Source: Anoplolepis gracilipes | Lineage: Eukaryota > Arthropoda > Insecta > Hymenoptera > Formicidae | DNA length: 64,000 nt | Assembly (NCBI RefSeq): GCF_047496725.1 | Contig: NC_132975.1 | Coordinates: 7,762,501 to 7,826,500 of the forward strand | Direction: 5' to 3' | Shown: in pieces, positions 47,970-59,970 of the stretch | Layout: each line of letters opens with the position of its first letter | Position numbering within the stretch: the first letter of the stretch is position 1 | The notes under the pieces: model-generated | Told to the model about the DNA's origin: nothing | Databases searched by the model: none | Seen by the model: the letters and a program-made list of their open reading frames with translations, nothing else | Made by a program: the position numbers and the translations under genes

Positions 47970-50437
47970 GTAAAGGACTCGATCGCGATTGAAGTAAAAC
48001 GATACTCTTTTTACTTCAAAGATTTTCAAACTTATAAGCTTCAGACGGATTAATCGGGTTAATCGATCGCTAAGCTGAATTATAAATGAGATAATTTAAA
48101 TGAGAATAGCGAACCGCTAACTGGGAATTATATGACTTGTTTATTGAGATTTATCAACGGCCGTTAATCTTGCTAAATTTTTTGTACATTTAAATTTAAG
48201 AAGATATAAAATCGGATAAGATAACGTAATTGTAAGATTATTTAAAATAATGAATATTTACATATCTTCTGAAAATTTAAAAGTCTTGAATGTTTTATTT
48301 GATATATATATTATATATTCTTAGACATTTAAATTTCTAGATTTTAAAATTTCATCGAGACAAAAACGAGATATCGAGGCATATTGAGATATTGAGATAT
48401 TCGATCTTTAACCCTTTATACTCATATATCATCTATATGACGAAATAGAACGTGATGTCTGATCGCCATTCGACGTGAATTATAAAATCCCATTAATCAC
48501 GTGGGCGCCGAACGCTGTAATAAATCTCTCGTTACACATCGCTTTGGCATATCCATTTGTGCTCGGATTGTTCGATTACGTTTTTAATATCCACTTACAA
48601 CAACAGATAGTCAATATCAAATATTATCTCTTGTGAATTGATTAGCATACTAATTTATAACAAAAAGTGGCGCGCTTGTTTAGTAATAATTAAATTAATC
48701 TTTGCACAATTTTTGTTTTCAAAATTAAATTAATAAACATAAAAATAATAGACATACCTACTGCAGAATGCTAAAAATACGATATATTTTGTTGAATATA
48801 TTTTATTCTATTAAGTGTCATTGGTTGCGAAAGTCGATGTGAATGTAACTAAGCAATTTAGTTCAAAGATATATCGATGCACGATTGTCGACGCTTGATA
48901 CATATACTGTCACATCATTAAGAATCTCGATCAGAGTTGACGTACATATATCATGATTACATTTCCTCTTTATTACTTTAGCTATTTAAATATAAAATAA
49001 ATCTTTCTCATGTAAAATTTAAAAGAAGAGTAAAAATTAATTAATTTTTTACAAATGCGTTTACTAAAGCATACAAAAATAAAAAAAAAGTGAAAGACAG
49101 AAGAAAAGATATAGACATTGTAATGCATTAACATAATATATTTACGGTGCATATATGATAAATAATATATTAAATATATTTAACATATTAATTTAAAATG
49201 CTGCGTATTATGATACGTTATAGCATCAGTGGTATAGGTTGTAATTAATTAATTTATAATTATTGCTGTGGCGGAACTAGCTTTGCAATGAGGATAAACC
49301 AGGAGTGAAAATCAATTTTAATTGGCGTGAAAATAAATTTTAATCAAAAAATGTTCAAGTATTATTTTTTCTCAAAACAATTGCAAAAGTAGATTACTTT
49401 TTTATATCCCTTGCTCGAGTCATATTTTGCTCGTAAGGTTGACAGGAGACGTGAAGGATGATAAATCTTAATACAAATCTATTTATATTATGGGGACGGT
49501 GCAAATCTACCGACAGGAGACTCACTCCCGCGTCCTCTTCGCCAATACGATATTACCAGCTGGCCTCACACGGGTATTCTTCTTACGAGGTTTTGCGCAA
49601 CTCAGTCTTACGTGGGTACTTTCGCTTTGCATAATTCGCTCGGCATCGTGCGTTTCGATCGAGTATTCGTATTCGGGACGATCGCGAGGCACGATATCGT
49701 AAAGCCGCTTCCACACGTTTTTGGATATCTTATAATAAGTATATGATATGTATATATTATCTCTCTTCCTTTTTTAAAAAAAATTCTTTTTATATCAATG
49801 TAATAACAATCATGGGTTGTTTTTTAAACTGGCGCTCTTCAAAATACTCTGAATATTGTGAAGTTACAAATTTAATTTGATTTAAAAAAATTAAAAAATT
49901 CGAAAAGATAACGATTATGAAAAAATGCAGATTGTTGTTTTCACAGGCATTTAACAACATCTTCATAGAATAATATTAGCTTCGTTCTCATGTTCAAATC
50001 AAGTTAACCTAGTTTCTATTTTTCACGGATTTCCAAAAAAGCCCAATTTGTGTCGTGCTATTAACATACAAGATAATAATAGACAGATGCATAAATCAGT
50101 GAACATCGATTACAATAATTGCACTAATTTCAAAACCTTTAAAACATATATATTATATATTATCGTTGACATAATTATTACATGTGTCAATGGTAATTAC
50201 GTTTCTAATAATTGATACACTAATGCAATTATCTTTATTAAAAGAATATCTCTAATAAAAATACAAATATATCCGTTGCAAATATGTTTCAAATAATGAT
50301 GTTATTATACACACACACACCTTAGATTTTCTGCATTCTTTTCATCTTTTATTTAAAACTGTCTTAAGCAGTTTTCCTATGAAAAATTTAATTATGCTAT
50401 AATATTGACTATTTTTTATATTTATAAACATTTAGCA

Positions 50438-50469
<32 letters not shown>

Positions 50470-53400
50470 GATGCATTTCTAAATAATCTTCAATTTTTAA
50501 ACTTTTGTGTAACTTGTGTGTGTAAAAATTTACTTAAGCTATAAACTATTTTGGTAATTTGACACTTTATAGAAAGACAATAGAAAGATATACTGTGAAA
50601 ATATTATATATTAAAAAATATACTTTAAATGGTGATCAGAGCTGACAGCCAATCCAGAGAATTTAATATAATCTGCAAAAATATGGATTATATTAAATGC
50701 TAAACAATTAAGGTTTTTTATAACTTGTAATATGGAAAACTATTTATATAGCAATTAATACCATTTTTAAAGATTATTTATAAGCCTCAATAAAGTATAG
50801 AAAATCAATTGTGTATAGGTACACTTAAAAAAATTCCATAAATATTAATTAAAGATGTAATACCGTATAATAAAGTGAAAAGATTAATATTATACTTCTA
50901 ATAAATTATAACATAAGTAAATTAAAATATCAAACTTTTGATTACATTGCGTAAAAAATTACATTTTTGTCTTATAAAAAGTTTTAATGTAAGGTAGTAT
51001 AAATAAAATTATCAATTAATTAAAAAAGTTCTTAATAAAGGTAAATAGTAAAAATTATGACTTAATAATAAAATGCTATTTAATTGGATTTATCATGACT
51101 TATACTTTTCTTAATCTACATATATTAAGCAGAAATCTTATATTCATTGTAAAAATTGTTACATTGTGCTTAAATAATTAATCACTTCATATTTGCTTAT
51201 ACAACAATTACACATGATAAGTAGCACAAAATAAAAATATGTTACAACTATAATATAATTATGCTTAATATCTAAATATATTTTTTATCTTCTCGGAATA
51301 TTTCTTACATTTTCGCGATATCTTTGATGAAAGACGCTTATCAGTGCCTGATATGTTATATATTTATTCAGATATTTAAGAAAATCTTTCTTCTTTTTAC
51401 AAGCATTTTGATATTTATTTGATTCCTTAAGTGGTTAAGACCCGCGAAATGAGCGATCACGGCGAAACGACGACGACGTGCATCGGTTTCGCAACCGAAG
51501 AACCTTCGAACCGGTTCGTCCGCTCCGAAAATGCGCGCCACCGTTCACCGCACGAGTGTATCTCACGTGGTCGTAGCTTTCACCTGCGAAAAAATATCCT
51601 GGCCGATGCCCGACGACGAAGTCGATCGAAAGTTCGTTGTCGTAGCCGTAGTCATCGATGTCTCACAACGCGTCACGTCGAAATGGCGAGAGCGTCCTCC
51701 AACTTTTCCCTTTCGCGTCGTTGGGAATTTCAATGTAACGCCATCGTCCGCGAAGGGTTAGACAAACAGATTGATGACAGTTTTATGTGAAATCTGGGAC
51801 AAGCCCCTTGAGAGCTATAAGTAGGATATTTACATGACTGAAGTGTGGCAATAAGCTATGATAAGTCATAGAAATGCAAAAAAAAAAAGAAAAGAAAGAA
51901 GAATCTAGAGAAAGAGAGATGCAAATTGCAAAGAATAGTATAAAGCGTTCAAAGCATATAACTCCTTTGGCTACTTTAAAATCGTGTAATAAAAGCACAA
52001 AGACAAACCAATTAAAATTATTAAATAAATGGAGTATTGCAATAGTTCCTCTTAATGACAAAATTATTATAAAGTTATTAATAAATAATAAGTAAATATT
52101 TAATAATTATCACGAAATCGTTAACAATGATAATGTTATCATTGACAATGCATACACATAACATATATTCACATATTATCTCATTTATTTAAACATTTTA
52201 ATTATCTTTCTCCTTGACCTAATAATTACATGGAGGCAGATTCGCAAATGTACGCGCGTTCATTAATTAATTCGTATGTACGTAAACAAATTGTCGATCA
52301 AAAGCCAGTAAGAAGCCAGTAAGATAACGTGCAGATGCGGATGAAAATGCATTACGAAATAGGCGAGAGGGATAAAATAGTATTATTGACGGCGAAAAAA
52401 AAATAAAGAATGCTTTCTCGTCGGTTGGAAGTTGTTTACAACAGTTATCTTGCGTTGCAAGTACTCGGATGTCTCGTTGCGAGTTTTATCTCGTAATAAC
52501 TCGGTGATAATTCGTCCGCGATGCGAAAGTCAATCGGCGACGCGTGAAGCGGCATCGCTCACCATTATTATTATTTGAAATTGTGTACGCTGTTCTGCTA
52601 ATAAAATATCTCATGGACTAATTTATTCCTGGAACGGCGCAATGAAATTTATTTCTATACCGTCGTCGTGCAGAGTACAGTTATTTTCGATATAATATTC
52701 GTTATGTTCTTATAACCGACTTACGGTGAAATATTTTCTCGTCTTTTATTTTATGTAAGCGCTATTTAATATTTCATTCGCATTACATTATATCTGAGTT
52801 TTCTTTTAGATTCGCGCGTGCAAAAAGTCTGAAAGATTTATTTATATGGTACTCTGCACAATTTTCTTTTTCTCATTATATTTAAAAGTATCGTTAAAAT
52901 TGTTGAGAGAAAAATTAAGTAATTTAACTATATTTATTATACAGACAAGTAAATGTAAATAATTGTTAGTGGGGTAATGGAAGATGGAAATAAAATAATG
53001 AGTACCCATAAATATAAACTGCTCAACAATTAACTATATCTTCTCCCTCTTTTACTATACTATTATCTTTATGTATAATAATATAATTTCATGCTTCATC
53101 ATTATTCGCCCATATTTCCATGCAGCTACAATGACGAGTAACCAATTAATAACATGATTAGCATATAGAATTATTGTATTACAATACATAATTTTGTACA
53201 AAAAATTAACATTCATGGAAAGTATTTACGATTGTAGCATAAAATATTTGTCGCGGTTTCTTTCAACCAAACTTTACTCTGAATTACGAAAATTACATTT
53301 GAGCACAAAGTTGTGTATATCCAATTTTAAATTAATACACATAATTAAAAGAAGGCACTTTAATAATAATATACACAAATATAAACAAAAATGAGAGGGA

Positions 53401-53623
53401 TTCTCGCGAAATCGCCGATGTAGTCGTTACCGTCGCTGCTACTGCAGCTGCGGCTGCAGTTACGGGAGGTAGGTGGTAGTGGTTCTGGTAGTGGTGGTGG
53501 TGGTGATAGTGATGGTGGTGGTGGCGACGGAGCAGGACGGAGGAGGAACGGAAGCGTGGGTTCCCCAGATCGATAGTTGCACGGCCGTGCAACCGACGGA
53601 CGCTTCTCGTCGTGTCGACGTCG

Positions 53624-53663
<40 letters not shown>

Positions 53664-56600
53664 TGCCGATGCCGCGACCGCCACCACCGCTGCCGTCATC
53701 GGCGACGGCGAAACGTCAATACGCTCACACGTGCATCGTTTCCGCATCGTCCGAAAGCACGAGCGTTTCTCTCCGCTGAAAGATAAAAGGTGGGGTAAAG
53801 AGGCAAACGAGACGAGAGGGACAGGGAGGAGTAGGAGGAGATGTAAAACAATGCTCTACTGCCGTTTTGTAATATCTCCCACTCGCTGTGACGAGAGAGA
53901 GACGAGGCTTTCCGGCTCGTCGATGCAAACTCTCCGTGTTAATGGAGTGCAAGAATCTCCAGCTCGTGAATAGCGGCTTTTCGTAAATATGATGAAACGA
54001 TAAGGCAAAGAAAAATATTGTTGATTTTTAATTAAGCTTTCTATGAGTGTTGGTACTGGTATTCGTTCCCGAGTAGAGAATATTCGAAAATTAGAGACAT
54101 AATTTTTGACATAAACTGAATAAATGCGCATTTAGTTTGTATTACAAATTTCTAGTTCAATTCTTTACATTTTATATATAAAGTGTTTTCATCTTTTTCT
54201 TTAATATTTTTATTTATCCAACGCATTATCAAAACAAAAATGTAATAAAACGTAATAGTCGGAAAGTTTAGAACTGTACAATCTCATTTGCTTGTATACT
54301 ATGTGCTCAGAAATACTCGAAATATTGTAAACGCAAGAATGGCGAGAAATCAACAATCCTAGTAGCAATCCACTTACTGAAAATTGTAACTTTATAGCAA
54401 AGCTTGGAAAAATTTTGCGAGAGCTTGCAAATCGTAGAATATGATATGGAACAAGCCCGGTAATGTGCCTTGCGAGACGTGAACGAGTTCAGTGTAGTTT
54501 TTACTTCCTGCGCTGTCGTGCGTTGAAAATGTGGGGAATCACTAGTATAATGCGTCGACGAGTCTCGAGATCCTCGAGAAGGAAGTTACGGAGCGACGTG
54601 CATGCGCCTTGGGAGCAAGCGTGAAGCTCCTTAAAGCGGGATATCCCGATATCGCGGCAGCTTTCGATGGGCACTTTTACATTAATGTTATGGGATATGA
54701 TCATTATTACGTGATGGAAGTAAAATTAACTAAAATCATATTTAATAGAGAAACCTCTACTAACATACATAATATTATTCCTTTACGACTTTTTTTATCA
54801 TTAAACGCAAATAAATCCTATTTATTAATAGGAATCTAGAAATCTACGCGCGCGCGCGAATTTCCACAATGATATACATAATGAAAATATATATGCTTCG
54901 CTTGAAATTATTCCGCTAAATGCTTTCATAAATGGAGTTCTCTTGGTATCGATTAAGGGCGAGAAAGGGGAGCACAGAAAAGGGAAGATCATCGATCGAC
55001 TGCACGGTCTCGGCGTGCTACGATGCGATCGGATGTAGGACAACATTGCGAGCATCTTGGCTCGTCGACATCGTTACCGATTTAGACCTATTCGTTCGAA
55101 CATACCTATGCGAGCGTTGTATCATTAGGCTTGTTAGTAGTGTCCTTGAAACTGATCGTCGATCTATGTTCAGTAGACCATCGGAAAATCGAGATTTATT
55201 TACACCGAATACTTTGCATACATAACTTTTTCTTTGGCAGTGTCGCTTTTTTCAGATAGATCAAGTGTTAAATAATAGGAGAAAAGTTAGTTAAAAACGA
55301 CATGATTAATAAAAATTATTATATGCGATGTAATATAAATTGTAAGAATGAACCGTAAATTATTCTTATGAAACTACATATTCTTAGAAAACAAAATTAT
55401 ACGATTTAAATTTATAATAATATATAGAATTGAAAAATTGCCTATATTATAATTTTTTCTGGTAAAGAGCATCAATAATATTGTAATGTTAAAAAATTCA
55501 AAATTCAAACTTTTTTTAAAAATAATTTTTAAGAATTATGAGTAAAAAAAAGAATAGTTTAGTTATAATTTTCAAGGATCCTATTTCTTAAGAATATTTT
55601 TCAAGGAAGAAGAAAAGTATTTGACCTTCTATTGTGTGATTTTTATATTTAAGACTTATCTATTAGATCTTAACTATATTTACGAGGAGAGATAAGGTTA
55701 ACATAAACTTTTACTAAAGAAACATTGTCACGGAATTCTTTAGAGAAAACGCCGTTAAAGTTTGATGTAAATCTTACGTAACATAAACACATACACACAT
55801 ACTGCAAGAGGGAGGCACGATCGCTTTTGCAGAGAGGGTTGCTATCGAGACTATAGAGGGAAGCGGGAAAGGACAGGGAACGGAAGCAGAGCAGGGCAGG
55901 GCAGAGCTTTAAATACCCCATAAGATTGAGAAATCGATCGTCTTCATCCATTTACGTGATTGTAGAAATTCTAAAACAAGAAAGATTCTGGAATATATAA
56001 AAATAGATAAAATTTATTTCTTTGGTTGAAATATTATTAGTAGAATTTAATAATGGCACAAACAAAAATATTTACAGAATATCCCAATATTGAAAAAAAT
56101 ATCTTATTGTTAGTAGAAAGACTTAAAGGACAGTTTTTAATCAAATCAAATTTAATTATGTCAATGCAAAAATACAGACAGTGGAAATTTTTCAAATCTA
56201 CAATAATAACTCTAAAAATATACTTTATATCTTTGCAATATTTACATAATTAAATGGGGTACTTCTATTGGATTCTATAGATATTCATATATGTGATATA
56301 AATGACATATTTATTTACATCGATAAAAATTATTTTTTCGTAGTTGCAATTTAATTAAAGTAAGGACAAAAATAAAACCAAACACTATAGCAAAGTGTTT
56401 CCAATTTATTTCTAATGAATAGGGAGTTTGTGTTCTTTGTTATAACTTGGTTGAAGAGAAGGTTTAGTTTTCTAAATCGTTAACACGCACTTTTCACCGC
56501 AGTAAAAGCCCGACCGCGGGGGTGGGTTGCGCTTTCAGCTGTACGACGGATGGTGCATGCTTGTAACGGAAGCGCGGGGAGGACGGTGCGGAACGGGGGT

Positions 56601-59349
56601 TGCGCAGGGTGGAGAAATCGATTCCGGGGAGCGTCGTGTTTACTCAACGTCCGCGTCGCGGCGCATTGTCGTTGCGATTTCGCGCTCGAGCACGTCAACT
56701 TCGTATTTTTCACAGACTGCGTGTACCTGTATTGCACGCGCCACAAAGAGCGACAGTGGAATCGGAATAGAATAGATATCTTATATAACTTTTCATTGAG
56801 ACATTTCATACGCAAAATTAGAAAGAATTATTTGTGCGCATACAGAAAAATATAAAAGTGATAAATATAAATGTTTTTACGTACTAAAAAATAAAGATAA
56901 AAGGAACATTTTAAACGTATTAAAAAACAGAATATTTACTTTATACTCGCTAATTATATTTGCTACATACATTAATAAAAAATAGAAACATGTAATAATA
57001 AATTATATGAAGATCTAAATATTCAGGCAACATAATTATATTGAAAGGGCAAAAATTTAAGATTGAAATAATATTATAAAATATTTTAAATGGTGTAATA
57101 TTAAGTAGTTCAAAAATAAAAAGAGGAAAATTATATTTTTCTAATACATAAGCAATAAAAGCAAAACTGTAAATAAAATATATAAATTTTTAAATAAATA
57201 TAATGAAATAAAAAGTTTTGAGAGAAAAAGCAATTTATTTAATTTAATGAAGTGTCTATTTAAAGATTTCAAATCAGCAGGGACAGAGAAAAAAGAAGAG
57301 GAAGACAAGTGAATGGTAGAGGGGATCGAGAGAAAGACTGCTGGTTTATGTAATCGCATCCTGCGTGAATATGATAGTCGGATCTCGTCCCGGCGCTTAT
57401 TTACGTACAAACTACGCAACGTGACTGTCTTTTTTATCGGGGCCGTAGCAGAGGTGTTGCGTAGCAAGGGGACTTTAAACGGTACTATAAAAAAACAAGA
57501 AAGAGAAAAAGAGAGAGAGAGAGAGCTCGTGATCGTTATCTCGTTGTTACCGTACCGTTAAGCTTCTATCAATAATTATAGCGACTAGTGAGACTATCGC
57601 TTGGACCATTGATCTTTTCGAAAGTAATTCCCATTCTCAAGTGATGTTATGTCACTGGGTCTCCCGTCGCCACTGATGTCCAATGTCACAATACAAATCA
57701 CTCTGAAAACGGAATAATAATTTCAACATAATCATCATGATAATTCAAATCGTACGGAATGTAATTTGATCGATTAACTTTCGATAGATTTTCGGAACTC
57801 ATAAAGTATTTAAAAAAAAAAAAAAAAGAGGCAGAGAGATTTTTTTAATTACAAATTTTTCGATAATAGGGCGCGGCTTTGCTTTGAAGAAAAATTGAAA
57901 AATTAAAATAAAGCTTGAACAATTCAAATAACAATACGCTTGGAGATCATTGATTGTGTCACAGCTTTTTAACAGTCAACATTAGATCAATACTGTGAAA
58001 CGAGAATGGTCGTTCTATAACTCGGAGGTGAAAGAACGAATATCCTATATATGCATGTTCAACATTTCCTGCCTTCTGCTTGCAAGTTATAGAATAGCAT
58101 TGATTGTTCTCAAATGTCTTGATAATTGAGATATTCTCATTTTTTTAAATATCTATGCTAGTAATAAGAAGCATAATTCGTACATATGTATTCGAGTAGA
58201 ATAAGATTATTTCTAAAAAGAATCATCAAAGATGATTTATTTTGCTTTATTTTTATTGTAAAGAACAAAAGTCAATATGCATTATGTCGGGAAAAAAAAT
58301 CTATCACAGAAAAGTTAAAGTAGACAAAAAAAATAATTACTATCGTCTGACCAAAAGGATAGGGATAGAGCAACCAAACGGAGAATACATACATAGTACA
58401 GCGTAATACCTGTCGCATAATTCCACCGCTATACCGCAATGACACCTGCCATTTTCGCCTTCGGCTACGTGCAAGAATATTTCGCAACTTAGCGCGACTC
58501 GCGATTTCCTTCGTCAATTCGCGCGCGAGTAAAGACACGAAGTAAGAAGACATATTCTGCTGAAACAAATTATTTCAATGATAATTGAAAATCATGCCAT
58601 GTTCGAACGATAAATATGATGCCTTTATAAATCAATATATTACAGTTGCCATTAATGCAATTATTTTATATGCTAATATATGTAACTATCATACAGCAAC
58701 ATCAAGCCAACATTTCTAATAGGATTAGTAGTAGTTTGAAAGGATTTATATTTATTTCAATATATTTATTTGCACATTGAAATGGTAATATATTTTTATT
58801 TATATACTATTTTATTTTGCTGTTATTTGAAGATTACACATCGCGTGATGATGCCTCTCTCTTATCTCCTATTTTAAATTAAATGTTGTTATATGATACA
58901 AAACTATCAATTGTTATCTCGAAATCACATATTCGAATAAATGCGTGTTATCCGAAATAAATGCGGATTAAAATTGCGTATAACATATACTATAAAAATA
59001 TTTTATTTAATAAATTAATTAATTTAAACTTCTTATTGAGATAGAGAAAGAGAGAGTATTAATTTTACATTTTATAATATATATTTTATTTAAACAAAAA
59101 CTTTATATTTTTTATATATAAAAAATATTAATCTTATAATCTTTATATTTTTTCTTCCATATAACTAATATATAATTTTATATGTTATATTTTTTCTTGC
59201 ATCTAATAACCTTTTTGTATGTTTCTCTTTTTGTTATATGTTATATGTAATATACTGTGCTAGTAAATAAAATTTGTAAAGTTTATAAAATTCACGTTCC
59301 AATACAACGTACATTTTACGCTCTACTCGATGATTGTAAGCAACGCAAA
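47970..59349 (+). other. Hr3 intron following the MFEMW exon
   Basis: At least 11 kb without a recognisable zinc-finger exon. GC islands lie at about 49,480-49,720, 51,430-51,790, 52,440-52,570, 53,390-53,980, 54,460-54,690, 54,930-55,210, 56,480-56,780 and 57,290-57,560. A short imperfect palindrome is at 52,125-52,144. The background is AT-rich. Confidence 0.45.
53625..53662 (+). repeat. GAC trinucleotide repeat
   Basis: About twelve GAC units in a GC island. It creates poly-Asp, poly-Arg and poly-Ser frames on both strands; none has a supporting start, splice site or domain. Confidence 0.9.
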
Positions 59350-59922
59350 CAATAGCAATGAAAAAGACATTACATCTCAATAACAATAATATCGCAGCTT
59401 TCGCTGTGTGTTTTATACACCGCCGCCGGCGTCGGCTCGATACAAAATCGAACGTTGTTGCGAGGAGGAGAGGATCGAGAACCACTGCGCGAGCAGCCTT
59501 GGCTGAAGTTGTCGAACCCGCGACCCAGTTACACGCTCGCGCCAACACACACGCGCGTCTCACCCACACCTCTCGAAGGTGCATGCACTGTGCAGTGCGC
59601 GCCGATGCGCGCACGCTGCAGCTCCCCTCGCAAGTGCCCCTCGCTCTCTGTGCCCCCCTGCCGTCTCCCCCCGTCGCTTCGTGCTCGCGCGCGCTCGTCG
59701 TCCCCCGTCCCACTTTCCGCCTGTCTCTTCTCTCTCTCTCTCTCTCTCCTCTCACGCACCGCATATGCGCGCACACGCATATACGCGCGCGGCGTCATCG
59801 CCGTCGTCGTCATCGACTTTCCTCCGACTTTCGGCCTCTCCTCTGTATCCGTAGCCGACCGACGCCCCGCGTCGCGTCAGTGTGACTCCCAAAAAGGTGC
59901 ATCGAAACCGCCGGGACTGATA
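59350..59922. promoter_or_regulatory. CpG-rich island, candidate promoter
   Basis: A dense GC and CpG island bounded on the left by very AT-rich DNA. It includes a CT run (about 59,725-59,750) and GCGC/CACACG words. Both strands stay open over 90-200 codons, but the frames are dominated by R, A, P, S and L without domains, which is expected from composition. The TCAGTG near its end and the donor at 59,968/59,969 suggest a + strand promoter. Confidence 0.4.
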
Positions 59923-59968
59923 ATGGAAATCGCGACGTCCTCGCGCAGCACCGGTTTCGTATTTCGAA
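59923..59968 (+). CDS. Short candidate first exon MEIATSSRSTGFVFR, phase 1
   Basis: Fifteen codons plus A, from an ATG with A at -3 and G at +4 to the donor CGAA/GTACGT. It sits at the 3' edge of a large CpG-rich island (59,350-59,970), the usual place for a first-exon donor. An initiator-like TCAGTG lies at 59,877-59,882, 44 bases upstream of the ATG. Joined to the ROR zinc-finger exon, the A would give Thr at the junction. Vertebrate ROR gamma also has Arg-Thr-Gln-Ile-Glu there, so the predicted ...FR-T-QIE junction is plausible. It lies closer to the missing zinc-finger exons than the recognised Hr3 exon. GTACGT is an acceptable but not ideal donor. Confidence 0.35.
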
Positions 59969-59970
59969 GT

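Noticed and set aside
47752..47973. 73-codon + strand frame starting MLHRASEGRP
   Set aside because: Out-of-frame shadow of the Hr3 exon; the recognised HR3 peptide is in another frame.
53473..53973. 166-codon + strand frame
   Set aside because: Starts as poly-Val and continues as poly-Asp from simple repeats; not gene-like.
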